NCBI GenBank assembly: GCA_038501625.1
Contig: JAZAYU010000015.1
Coordinates: 5,354,991 to 5,418,990, forward strand
Length of the DNA: 64,000 nt
Direction: 5' to 3'
Origin: Corbicula japonica
Lineage: Eukaryota > Mollusca > Bivalvia > Venerida > Cyrenidae
Shown: positions 23,452 through 33,945 of the stretch, piece after piece
Layout: every line of letters starts with the position of its first letter
Numbering within the stretch: position 1 is the first letter of the stretch
Translations under genes and position numbers: made by a program
Notes under the pieces: generated by a model
What the model saw: only the letters and a program-made list of their open reading frames with translations
Databases searched by the model: none
What the model was told of the DNA's origin: nothing

Positions 23452-24734
23452 TTCAATTATCTGTTAATCAGATTCAAAAGCTTTTATTGATAAAGTGTAT
23501 GGAGGAACATAGGCCTATATTTTATAAATGGATCGTTTCGAAGAAAGGGCTGGGTATATCTTTGTCAATTTTGGCCGGTTTATATAAAATATCATAACTG
23601 TAACTTAGACTACTTGCCTTGTTCATAGTGCAGGATTTTCTCACCGTACCCCACAAAACCTCCTACATGGACACCGGTTATGCCGGTTAAAAACGTTGCT
23701 TATGCCGCGATCGCGGCGTAGTGCCGTTCGCGAAGCGTACCGGGTTAGCCGGCAGGGTGGAGTATACATTTGTCACTTACGCCGGAGCTGCAAAGATGGT
23801 AGTGGTTTTCGAAAGCACGCTTCCTCAGAGTGGCTATACTGCGTGACTTTTACGATGTCGTGCACATATTTATATTGGAAAAATCACTCACTTCAGATAG
23901 GAATTTTGCTTCTCAGTAATTTCTCGACGATTTTGACCAGAAAAAAAACGCACCGTTCTTCTATTACCAAAAGTTTTCACCCACAGTTTGTCTCTCCTTA
24001 TAGTTTTGCGGCCGTATTCTAAAACATTGAAAGACAAATTTTGTCTGAAGCGTCGAAATTTTGAATGTTGTGTTGTGCACGCACAACCCTAAAATGCAAT
24101 GATGCTCGCGCACACAACTTTATTAACGCTTACCATGTAATTTAGCATGAATGTAAAGTTAGTTCCGGTTCCTTATTATTATTTAATATTCTGGATCATA
24201 TTGTATTTTAGACTCGGGCTACTGATGGAGTTTTTGTACAGTTTTTAAAATGAGTGTCGTACACACCTGGAAAAATGGTGAAGGTCGTAGCCACTGAATT
24301 TCTTATTTAGTTACCGGATGCAGTGTTTGTATTGTTTCTCGTCATTCTGTAAGAAAATCATTTTATTTTCATCTGAGATCCTTCTCAATATCAGCCTTTC
24401 CGTTCATACACTAAATAAAAATAGCTTGAAATATGGAAACACTCCGTGATGCAGGATTCCAGTGTACGGCGTATTCGATGGTTGTGATTTTTTTTCAGCG
24501 CATACTCGGTTATTTCCAATTGAATGCAATGTAAAATAACCGCGAAATATAAGATGGCAATTCCTAATCATAACCATAAAATGAATATTTGTTTCTACTG
24601 CACACATTAACAAGTTTGGCCCGAATATTCGTTTGTTAACATTTTCCAAATCCTGTGCTTTCATTTTATTTCTGAACGGGAACTCCTCCGAATAATCCAT
24701 ATTAAGTTTTTGACTGAAATAATAAGAATGTTGC
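23452..24734. other. Unassigned; GC-richer patch and an unrecognised open frame
   Basis: 23690-23830 is GC-richer and contains the 14-bp palindrome GCCGCGATCGCGGC (23704-23717). A plus frame of 108 codons at 23696-24022 and a minus frame of 98 codons at 24404-24700 (ATG at 24700) are open, but I recognise no domain in either and see no supporting splice context. Confidence 0.3.
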
Positions 24735-25428
24735 TTTAAGGGGTAGCCAACATTGCAAATGGCGAAAACAGGCTAAAATTTCAAAAATGAATTTTGGGAG
24801 AAATACTTATTGCCACCTAGATTTTAGTAAAGAAATGTATTTAGCTAAGGATGTAGTTAATGTTTGCAAGCTCAATTAAGTCTAACTAGAACTGCTTTTG
24901 GGAAAAGCACATGTCTCCCACAAAGGCATCATCTTTGATGATGCACAGGATAAAACTGGTGAAGTGAATATAAAGATGGCAATTTATTAAAAGGGCATAC
25001 GGAAGTTCTGTGCAATATTAGTCATAAACAATGTCACAAATTTTTGGAGGATCAGGAAAAACATAAGTTTCAATTTCTGATGGGCCATAATCCTGAAGTG
25101 CCAGGGTCAATGTGGCTGGTTGTCAAACTTGTTGTCATTAACATTTTGATATATCAGTGAAGATGCACTGAAAAAAGACCATGAGAGTGAGTGTACAAGG
25201 CTATCAAGGCCAATTGTAAATAAATAAATGGGCCATAAGTCTTATGTGCCGGGGTCAAAGCGGCTGTTTTTTTATTACACAGATAATTATAGCATTTGGT
25301 GAACATCATATAATAAAAATAGCAGAAAATGAGAGAAGAACCAAATCATGAGTATGGAACAGATATTGTAAAATGAAAACTTAAACAGTGTAAGAAATAC
25401 CTTTATAGCTGCTTAGCACAGTACTTTC

Positions 25429-25809
25429 TCATAATGCAATGTATGTAATGTCATGATAGCTATAGTATGTTGGTATTACTCCACTGGATACACATTCTAC
25501 ATTGTTCACATAGATATGGTCAATAATGGTCCTGCCAGCTGTAGTAGGCTGTGTTATAAGTTGTTTATAATTCAAAGCAGCCATTTCTTTATGGAGGAGA
25601 TTATTTTTGTCACAAACAATGTTTACATTGAAATCACCAACAACAATGTTTGCTGCTGTTTCTGAATTTTGAAGCAACAGCTGAGCGTTCCTGGACATTT
25701 CTGAACAAAACTTCAGCGGAGTTCCAAATTGTCCGAGATATTTACCCATGAATAAATTGCAACATCTTTGGTGAATTGGTAATTTATTCATGGCTATAAG
25801 CGACAGCAA
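25429..25809 (-). pseudogene. Endonuclease/exonuclease/phosphatase-fold fragment
   Basis: The 126-codon frame encodes the C-terminal part of an APE-like endonuclease: VVGDFNVNI (metal-binding D-x-N), then YKQLITQPTT, the IDHIYVN motif, and a final YYSYHDITYIAL corresponding to the catalytic SDH region with D-H replaced by Y-H-D order. Such domains occur in LINE ORF2 proteins and in Helentron transposases. No N-terminal half, reverse transcriptase or helicase is nearby. It sits inside the hairpin-ended element, which makes a Helentron origin attractive but unproven. Confidence 0.6.
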
Positions 25810-25885
25810 GTGAAGATTTTTTTTTTAAACAATTCAAGGGCCATAATCCTGAAGTGCCTCAAGCAATATCGATGACTTTATAGCC

Positions 25886-26925
25886 TGGTTAAGATATTAT
25901 AGCCATCAACATTTTGATAAACTTTGGTGAAGATACAATGAAAACTATCTGACTTTGAGAGATGAACCAGGTTAGTGACATGTTTAAAAGGCTAATTTCG
26001 GATAAATCAAAGGGCCATAAATCTGATATGCCTGGTGCAAAGTGGCTGGTTTTCGAACTTGGCCAAGATATTAAGGCCACACACATTATCATAATGTTTA
26101 TTGAAAATCAGTTGATGAATATTTCAGTTACATAGCAGACAAGGCTTAAACAGCCAATTTTGGATAATTCAAGGGCCATAAATCCGACATGACTGGGGCA
26201 ATACGGCTGGTTATCGAACTTGGCCGAGATATTATGGCCACAAACATTTTCATAAAGTATGGTGAAGATCAGATGATAACTGTTCAAGTTACAGAGTGGA
26301 CAAGCCTCAAACAACTTATTTTTGATAATTCAAGGGCCATAATTCTGAGATTCCTTGGGCAATATGGCTGGTTATCGAACTTGATCGAGATATTATGGCC
26401 ACTAATGGTTAAGATATTATAGCCATCAACATTTTGATAAACTTTGGTGAAGATACAATGAAAACTATCTGACTTTGAGAGATGAACCAGGTTAGTGACA
26501 TGTTTAAAAGGCTAATTTCGGATAAATCAAAGGGCCATAAATCTGATATGCCTGGTGCAAAGTGGCTGGTTTTCGAACTTGGCCAAGATATTAAGGCCAC
26601 ACACATTATCATAATGTTTATTGAAAATCAGTTGATGAATATTTCAGTTACATAGCAGACAAGGCTTAAACAGCCAATTTTGGATAATTCAAGGGCCATA
26701 AATCCGACATGACTGGGGCAATACGGCTGGTTATCGAACTTGGCCGAGATATTATGGCCACAAACATTTTCATAAAGTATGGTGAAGATCAGATGATAAC
26801 TGTTCAAGTTACAGAGTGGACAAGCCTCAAACAACTTATTTTTGATAATTCAAGGGCCATAATTCTGAGATTCCTTGGGCAATATGGCTGGTTATCGAAC
26901 TTGATCGAGATATTATGGCCACTAA
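25886..26925. repeat. Apparently perfect 520-bp tandem duplication
   Basis: 25886-26405 and 26406-26925 agree at every position I compared, including two pairs of identical open frames offset by exactly 520. The unit itself contains about four diverged 130-bp subunits with 'caagggccataa', 'cgaacttggcc.agatatta' and 'tggccacaaacatttt'. The partial identical frames at 26189-26422 and 26709-26933 differ only where they run off the duplication. Confidence 0.9.
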
Positions 26926-27350
26926 CATTTTGATGAAGTTTGGTGATGATCCGATGAAAACTGTTTGACTTAGAGAGCGGACAAGTGTGACAGACAGACG
27001 GACAGACGGACAGACAGACGGACAGACAGGAGCAAATCAAAATGTCTCCCACACCACTACGTGGTGGGAGACATAATTCGAGTTCTAATTACCAAGCACA
27101 TACTAAAACAAAAGAAAAACCGTTTGCATGAGAACTGTGAAAGTCATGAACAATATACCAAAGCAACTCATACCTGAAATAAGTATATGCTGGTCTACAA
27201 TGTTAAATGTCAATTATACAAAATAATGTTATGGTTGTCAAGAAATTCAAGGTAAACTTACTGCCTGATTCAAACCGAAAGTAGATTTCTACTTTCAGTT
27301 TGAAGAAGGAAGTTTCCTGGAATTTCTTGAAAACCCTAATAATGACGCCA

Positions 27351-27543
27351 TGTTATTTTCAGTGAAAAAATCATTCATCCATATTTATTATCCAATATGC
27401 TTTAGAATCTCATGTGTGAATAAAAATAATTTATATAAATAAATAAGCATGCCCTTTCAGAAAATGTAACGCCCCTGAAGGCGTTTAAAAGGAATTTTAC
27501 GGTAATTGAATATAATGTAGAATTCAACCTGATGTGTGGTTAA
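27351..27543. other. Short unassigned spacer
   Basis: AT-rich with nothing recognised, leading into the TTAA of the MITE fragment. Confidence 0.3.
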
Positions 27544-27700
27544 GGGTCCACTACACTCCTCCTTGCACGTACATTGATAAAAAAGAAAATTATCAAAATC
27601 CCAATGTGTTCAATGAAAATTTGCACAAATGAATGTTACTAATCTATCTTTATTTTGAATATGGTAAGACCCGTTAGAACAGTAACAGTTGCCTAAGTCC
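27544..27700. mobile_element. Left-end fragment of the TTAA MITE family (copy D)
   Basis: TTAA at 27540-27543 is followed by GGGTCCACTACACTCCTCC and the family's 'gaaaattatcaaaatc', 'ttgcacaaatgaatgttact' and 'gttagaacagtaa'. No right end follows, so the copy is truncated. Confidence 0.7.
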
Positions 27701-27990
27701 ACCACTTCAGGAGACCGACTTCTTTGGGATGTCTTTAAATACCATCAGTAAATAAACTGAGGATATGTAACAAACAATAATTGTGGACTAAATAATATCA
27801 CAACCAATGTTAACACTTCTCAAGCTTTTTTTTACTTATTTCATAATTTATTTCATGATAATGAATAAAATTTTAAAACAGTAGTTATCACATAATTCTA
27901 TCACAATCATACCAGGAATCAACATCACAGTAAACTTTACAGCATAGTTAATACAAATGAATGTGCCTCATACACACAATCATTTTTACG
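27701..27990. other. Unassigned spacer
   Basis: No recognisable feature before the mariner inverted repeat. Confidence 0.3.
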
Positions 27991-28033
27991 AGGGTCATTC
28001 ATAAAGTTTCCGGACTGTTGCTATAATTCATTT

Positions 28034-28196
28034 AAGGATTGAATGTTATTTTCGTGCGTTTCATCGATGTATGAAATGTCAGTTGCCGAACATCTAATTT
28101 GCATAAACACCGAAGGTGTTTATGTACAAATTAGATGTTCGGCAACTGACATTTTTTATACATCGATGAAACGCACGAAAATAACATTCAATCCTT
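28034..28196. repeat. Near-perfect palindrome, ~80-bp arms, 3-nt loop
   Basis: 28034-28111 pairs with 28115-28196 around the loop GAA. I see only two 2-nt indels and about one to two mismatches. Transcription from either strand would give a long hairpin RNA. It begins 17 bp inside the mariner left repeat. The 64-codon open frame across it is a by-product. Confidence 0.9.
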
Positions 28197-28429
28197 ATAA
28201 TTACAACCTACTATCACATTTAATTTATAACCTTTGACAAACTTTTTATTTACGATAGATGTGGTTTACTTTTCGCGGAGTAATACCATCGGCTTGGATG
28301 ATTCAAATTTCTACGTTACAAAATGGCCGATTTCAAACCGCGATATTTTTACAAATGTTGATTTGTTGACTCCAGTGACACTTTTCCTTTAAAAATAATT
28401 ATTGAGTCCAATGACTTTTACAAAGCCTT

Positions 28430-31275
28430 TTTCCTATCGATTCGTGCTCTCCTATCGGGTTCGTGCAGAAAATGTTGGCATGGAATCTCGCGTATCCGTT
28501 CTATCGCGCGTGTCCGGAATCTACTCGACTCGTAAGCAGCAGGTTACCGATCGTGGATAAAATCGCAAAAAATGCGCACAAAGCAGGTATGTAACTTAAT
28601 AAGACATATTTACCTAAAATGTATGCAAAGATCTCTCTTTTATTTTTGTCAGAGACCTGAAAATCATTAAAATCACTAAAAGAATAATTATTTCCTGCAA
28701 GTCGGCCATTGTTTACATGTTTCTAGTCACGTGACATAGTTCAAGGTCGGTATTTAACAGTTTCGAGGTTCTGCAGGTGTTCTCAGTTTATTTGTTATTT
28801 AGCCTGCTAGCCTGTTAGGCAAATAAAAGTGATAATGATGCACACTTCACTGAATGAAAATCTGAAGGATTTGATCAGGGATGATGGTAATGGTGGTGTA
28901 AATAGTCTGAATTGTGTCTGTTAGATTATGTTTTATGGTGGAATACAGATATTTAATTGTTACAGAGTAGTAGTTTAGGAGTGATGGTGTGATAATAAGT
29001 GAGTTTAGGGATTTTTTTAAATTTAATTTTCAGACAAGACCAAACAAGTATTCCAGAACATACAGAAAATACTCGCCTGATGTTCTTTTAAAAGCTTATG
29101 AAGAAGTAAAAACAAAAGGTGTATCAGTTTCAAGGTTGCCAATCAATTTAATGTACCAGTCCAGACATTAAGGGACAGAGTAAAGGGACATATTGATCCT
29201 CTGAACTTTGTAAAAGGAGGTGACACTATATTTACTCACGAAGAAGAATCGAGCTTGGTTGACCACTTAGAGGCCATGGCAGGTCTTGGGTATGGTGCCA
29301 CCAACACCAAATTGCAGGAGCTTGGAGGAGAGCTTGCTTATGCTCTTGGCAAACGAGACTCGTCAAAACAGCTGAGCAACTGTTGGCTATACGGATTCCT
29401 TAAGCGGTGGGAAGCTAGAGTTCGATCGATTAGGCCCCAATCATTAGAAGTCAACCGGGCAAAATCCTCAACACCTGATATCATAAGTAAATATTTCTGT
29501 AACCTTGAAAAAGTCATTCAGGAAAACAATTTGGCAGACAAACCACAATACATATACAATGTAGATGAAACTGGAATCCAGCCAGAACATCGCCCACCAA
29601 ACATCATTGCACCAGTAAAAAGCAAGCCACAGGCTATAACATCACCAAGAACAACTACAACAACTGTTATTGCTTGTGGTAATGCTCTTGGAAATTATAT
29701 ACCACCCTACTTTGTATTTAAGGGAAAGAGATTAAATCCCGACTTTATGAAGGGTGCTTCCCCTGGTTCTCAGGCTGTTATGAGTGATTCAGGATGGTCC
29801 AATTCATCAATCTTCAGAGGATACCTGGAAACTCATTTTCTTCCTCATGTCAGGAGAGGCTGCAATGACAAACAACCTGTCCTTCTCATATTCGATGGAC
29901 ATACTTCGCATATATCCAGAGAGTTAATTGAATGGGCGAATAGTCAGCACATTGTGATGTTTGTCCTCCCTGCCCATACCTCCCACATTCTACAGCCTCT
30001 TGACACTGCCGTCTTCGGACCATTTAAGAACTTTTACTACCGTGAATGTGCTGCCTTCATGAGTACTAACATGGGAAAAACAGTCACAAAGTATGAAATG
30101 GCAGAACTTGCTTCAAGAGCTTACCTAAAAGCCATGACACCTAGCAACCTTGTGTCAGCTTTTAAGAAGACTGGAATATTCCCTTTCTGCAGAGAGGCCG
30201 TTCCCAAAGAAAAGTTATTTCCATGTGAGTCTTTCCAGGATGACAATCCCGTGCAGAAAGTCAAAGCACTTCGGTCTGGCAAAGAGGCAGTGGAAGAATA
30301 TCTAAAACAAAAGATGGAAAAACAGCCTGAAATTCAATGTGCTTGTAAATGCAAACCAAAGGAAAATATCACAACAACAAAAACAACAAAACCAAAGCCA
30401 AGTGGAAGAGATATCACAAATCCATCCTTCATCGATGAACTTACCATATATGAAAAGGAAAACAGAGCACCCCAGGCTAAGTCACCCACCAATACCCCAA
30501 AGCCCTCTACAAGTGGTATTATTCCGAGAAAAGTACATATGGCTGAGACTGTTGATGATGATGATGATTATGATGATGACACAACTGATGATAGCAGTCT
30601 TTGCTGCATATGTAAAAAATTTTCACCACCCAACTTGAATGACAGGCCATATCTAAAAATTGTATCATGGGCACAGTGTGTGAAATGCAACCATTGGTGT
30701 CATTTATCATTTTGTCACAGACAATCTGTTGTCAGGAGAGGAGAGGATTTCTTTTGTCCTCACTGCGAGTAAACATAAACAATAACATTCTGCAAATCAT
30801 TAGTTGTACATAATTGTTGTTTAGCAGTTATTTGTTCCAGTCTTTCCTGTTACAAAAAAAACAGTTTGCAGTTTCAAAATAGACTTTTTTTGAGTGTCTT
30901 CCCATGTTACTGTGAAAATTTATTTCATTTTAAGTGACTGTACATAATATGAACAATCATCAACAAGTAAAAGCTCAGTTCTTATCAACATGTTGAAAAC
31001 AATAACAAAAATTTAATGCAGGGCCTCAAAAACCAATAGCCAATCAGATCGCACGAATCGGTAGGAAAGCTGTCCCATTTACTGGATGACCTAATATGGC
31101 TGACCTTTCACCGGTAAACATTAGTTTTGATGTTGAACTTCAGGTTTCTTGTTACTGTTTTGAATTTAGCTAGAGTCTGTTATTTGTTTTGGTAAAAAAA
31201 TTAATTGGTACCATGTGTAATGAATGCGCATGCGCGATTTTAGAATTTTAGGTGCACGAATCCGTAGGAGAAGAG
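28430..31275 (+). mobile_element. Pogo/Tigger-like DNA transposon with subterminal repeats
   Basis: The left side carries CCTATCGATTCGTGC and CTCCTATCGGGTTCGTGC in tandem (about 28433-28467). The right side carries the inverse, GCACGAATCGGTAGGAAAGC (31051-31070) and GCACGAATCCGTAGGAGAAG (about 31254-31273). These paired words are likely transposase-binding sites. The transposase frame lies between them. Exact termini and a TA duplication could not be fixed by eye. Confidence 0.6.
29032..30772 (+). pseudogene. Pogo/Tigger-like DDE transposase with C-terminal PHD-like finger, one frameshift
   Basis: The N-terminal HTH part (SRTYRKYSPDVLLKAYEEVK) is read in one frame to about 29132. A one-base loss near 29130 moves the rest to the frame that stays open to 30772. 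Downstream come a CENP-B-type helix region and the DDE_1 catalytic core. Counting from the Met at 29255, the acidic residues are Asp104 (YNVDETG), Asp214 (LLIFDGHTSH) and Asp250 (SHILQPLDTAVFG), a DD35D spacing. A linker with an acidic run (DDDDDYDDD) follows. The last 60 residues form a C4HC3-type pattern (CCIC, CVKCNHWCH, CPHC), like a PHD finger. One frameshift and no in-frame stops suggest a recent insertion. The PHD-like tail is present in the same open frame, so it is not a separate gene. Confidence 0.88.
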
Positions 31276-32059
31276 GCTACATACCGTTAATCGGTCCCGA
31301 TCAATATATCCACATGCATTATTCCTTCTCATTTACTATAATCTAAACCCTATCCCGACACTTTTGGTGAAAACGAAGCTCCCTGCTGCGGTATAAGAAT
31401 GAAACACTTTCAAATTCTAGTCGTTACATACGTATACCACGGTAAACACTTCTAGCATCTTCGGGTCTTGTTCAAATCTTGTTATTGTTTTTATTTAATC
31501 CTCAAATTCTTTAAAATATTTCAAACATAAATCCTTTATCTGACAGAATCAATCATGGCGCTTAGAAATGTAAACATTTGTTCGACTACGTCACAACTTA
31601 CTATATGACGTAGTGAGTTATGCTCTATCGTGACGTAACTGCTTACTTAAAATTTCCCTCTTCATTATTGATTTAGTGCTCGTTTAATTGGGAGTGAAAT
31701 AAGGTATGTAGAGTTGTAGACTTTGAATGATGGCTGGGCGGGGCAAATAAACAAGTCAATGATAAATATTTATCAAAAGTGGTCCGATACGACTTCATTG
31801 AGAAATGAAACGCAGTCACGTGACACTTGTTAGCCAATCAGATTTGTAATATTTTGTAAAACGTTACAAGGTTGTAATTATAGAGTTGTAAAGATATTAT
31901 AATAAGAAAACGCACACATGATGATTAATGCATATGTATTTTAAATACAAAGTTTCAAATAAATACAGTCACATTTCACTTCTTTACAATAATTTACACA
32001 GAACAAGGTAGAGCGCCACGGAGCAGATAGCAACGTCAATAACGCTACTAACGTCAACT
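31276..32059. other. Unassigned, between the two nested transposons
   Basis: NRF-1-type GCGCATGCGC lies just upstream at 31226-31235. 'cgtcacaacttac' and 'atgacgtagtgagtt' around 31590-31620 form a loose inverted pair. No gene was seen. Part of this is probably mariner body beyond about 31850. Confidence 0.3.
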
Positions 32060-32304
32060 GAGTTAATGTTTTTCAAAATACTCGCCGTGTAGCGCTACGC
32101 ATTTCCTGTGTCTGTGTATCCATTTAGTGAACACATCGCCGTACCAGGTAGACTCAAATCGTGACACTACTGTGCGCACGGTCATTTGAAGTTCATGTAA
32201 TGAATCAAAACTTAGCCCTCGCAGCTCGCCTTTAAGTCGCGGGAATACAGCAAAGTCCATTGGGGCTAGGTCAGGACTGTACGGAGGATGTTCTATTCGC
32301 TCAA
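32060..32304 (-). pseudogene. Mariner transposase, C-terminal fragment
   Basis: Reading leftward from 32304: KRFERIEHPPYSPDLAP, then MDFAVFPRLKGELRG, then a tail ending GEYFEKH and a stop. YSPDLAPMD is the signature around the third catalytic aspartate of mariner (D34D) transposases, and FxLFPxLK follows it in all family members I know. The rest of the catalytic domain is missing. Confidence 0.85.
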
Positions 32305-32307
32305 ATC

Positions 32308-32500
32308 GCTTGTGTCAATCAAAAACAATAGTGCGAGTCACTTTTGCTGTTTTGTCACTTTTCAAAAACTTTAATGTGTCCGTAGGCGTCAACCCCACTT
32401 TTACGCAATGTTTAATAATTGCTCGTTGCTCCGTGGATTTTGACGTTGGCGTCGTGTGTTGCAGCACTATTCAACCCGTGGGCGTTCATCATGAAGTTTG
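32308..32500 (-). pseudogene. Mariner transposase, N-terminal fragment
   Basis: On the minus strand the frame STEQRAIIKHCVKVGLTPTD continues TLKFLKSDKTAKVTRTIVF to a stop, directly before the C-terminal fragment. It resembles the N-terminal helix-turn-helix of bivalve mariner proteins. The DNA-binding tail and first two catalytic aspartates are absent, so an internal deletion joins the two ends of the gene. Confidence 0.65.
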
Positions 32501-32926
32501 AACTGGTTGTTTATCATAGAACCGTTAAACTTTGCATAATTGACGTCAGATAGATGACGTAACGTCATGCCGATTTTTAGCGCGCTAATAAGCATATTCA
32601 CGATTTTAAAGAAGTCGGTATAGCAAGAAACATTTGCTATAATTACGTTGCGTCAAACTGCTCCGTGACACGTTAGTGTGATAACCATAGCAACAGATAG
32701 GATGGAGTAGGGTTGAAATATATATAAAAATAACAAATACACTAAATTTGTTATACCTTTTTTCACATATTGATCAAGTTTCTACGCAATATAAACAATA
32801 ATAAGATTTTTACAGCCAGAGTCCGGAAACTTTATGAATGACCCTTGATTTTTATTTGCATATTTTAATTGTGTGGGGGTGTATACTTATGTATTTTACA
32901 ATTATTTTTAAATTTGGGATTGTTAA

Positions 32927-33640
32927 GGGCCGTCTTCAGTTGTCATTGCACTGGCAGGGGTAAAAAATAAAATAAAAAATCAAAATCAGTGTAAAGGCAA
33001 ACTGCAGTTTAATAAAACTTTGCCCAAATAATCATTATTAAGTATCTTCATTTTACAAATATCAAGAAAAGTTAGAACAGTAAAGAAAAACAGCTAAACG
33101 TGAAAATTCTCTTAATTCTATTTACATAAATTAACAAAAATCAAGCAACAGAAAATAATCATATTATTTTAAATGCCCACATCAGTCTAATGATCCTGAT
33201 GTTGTGTCCATTTTGGAAAACTTTTAATCATGAATAGATAAATCAATATCTGTCACCCATTTATGTGACCAGGAAGCGACCAGGAAATTCAAGGTCAAAC
33301 ACAACTTTTACTATAATATCACATACAGTTTACATAATTATGTAAGTCACGAGGACAAAAGACAGTGTTGTCAGTATCATATCACTCATGTGAGCATTTA
33401 AAACGATGTTTTGGTTTTGTGTTGTTGAGCATTTGTGAATTTATGTAAATAGAAGTTTCTGGAATATTTAGATCTAGTTATTTTTCTTTACTGTTCTAAC
33501 GTATCTTAGCATGTGCAAAATAAAGATTCATTAATAACATTTATTTGTGCCAAGTTTCATTGAACGGTTTGTTGCTGTTATAGAGATTTTGATTATTAAT
33601 TTTTTTTCGGTGAAGATGCAATGATGACTGTAAACAGCCC
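32927..33640. mobile_element. MITE at TTAA with long inverted repeats, copy C
   Basis: TTAA flanks both sides (32923-32926, 33641-33644). Interior words match copies A and B: 'ttaataaaactttgccc', 'gttagaacagtaaag', 'ttgtgccaagtttcattgaacgg'. The outermost 40 bp have diverged. The 72-codon minus frame at 33531-33749 is incidental. Confidence 0.75.
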
Positions 33641-33945
33641 TTAACAGTTTACAGAAAAACAATAACATAATTTGTTGTGTTAAACACTTTGGTAATTTTC
33701 CTTCAGAAGGTCCATGGAATGTGGGGGAGAATAGGCATAAGTAAAGCAAGACCAGGAACTGTAAAACAGCTATTACTATATTTACTAATGTGTTGCAATT
33801 GATTCTGGACTGCTAAATACCGGTATGTTATAATATATAGAACATGACAATCAGTAACTCATTCAATAACCAGTTCTGGCAATATCTTTATACACACCAT
33901 AGACATGTAAATAGCAATGGAAATAAGCAATATGGTTTGTTGAAT

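Larger units (their letters stand above)
24886..27073. mobile_element. Hairpin-ended element inserted in the older repeat
   Basis: The insert starts CTAGAACTGCTTTTGGG and ends with a GACAGACGGACAGACG tract and a terminal hairpin (GTCTCCCACACCACTACG / CGTGGTGGGAGAC) at about 27043-27072. TAA is present on both sides (24883-24885, 27074-27076). The text 'gtctcccaca' occurs at both ends. It carries units with 'caagggccataa' and 'gatattatggcc', an endonuclease remnant on the minus strand, and a 520-bp tandem duplication. Confidence 0.75.
24735..27350 (-). repeat. Inverted third copy of the 7.1-7.9 kb repeat, split by an insertion
   Basis: 24735-24885 and 27074-27350 together are the reverse complement of the repeat at 7140-7860 ('gtagttaatgtttgcaagct', 'ctggtctacaatgtt', 'caaaccg..agtagatttctac'). 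The break falls inside 'gtctaattcgagttctaatt', which is continuous in the other copies. Confidence 0.8.
27991..32845 (-). mobile_element. Mariner-type element shell with nested insertions
   Basis: 26-bp perfect terminal inverted repeats lie at 27991-28016 and 32820-32845 (AGGGTCATTCATAAAGTT onward). A decayed mariner transposase sits near the right end on the minus strand. The 4.9-kb span is far longer than a normal mariner of about 1.3 kb because it holds a palindrome (28034-28196) and a pogo/Tigger-like element (about 28430-31275). A clear TA duplication is not preserved. Confidence 0.75.

Noticed and set aside
26108..26933. Several 67-77 codon frames on both strands
   Set aside because: They are translations of the 520-bp duplication and its subunits, with no protein motif.
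28043..28237. 64-codon frame across the palindrome
   Set aside because: A by-product of the inverted arms; no independent coding evidence.
30519..30710. Minus-strand frame rich in His
   Set aside because: Shadow of the acidic Asp run in the transposase on the other strand.
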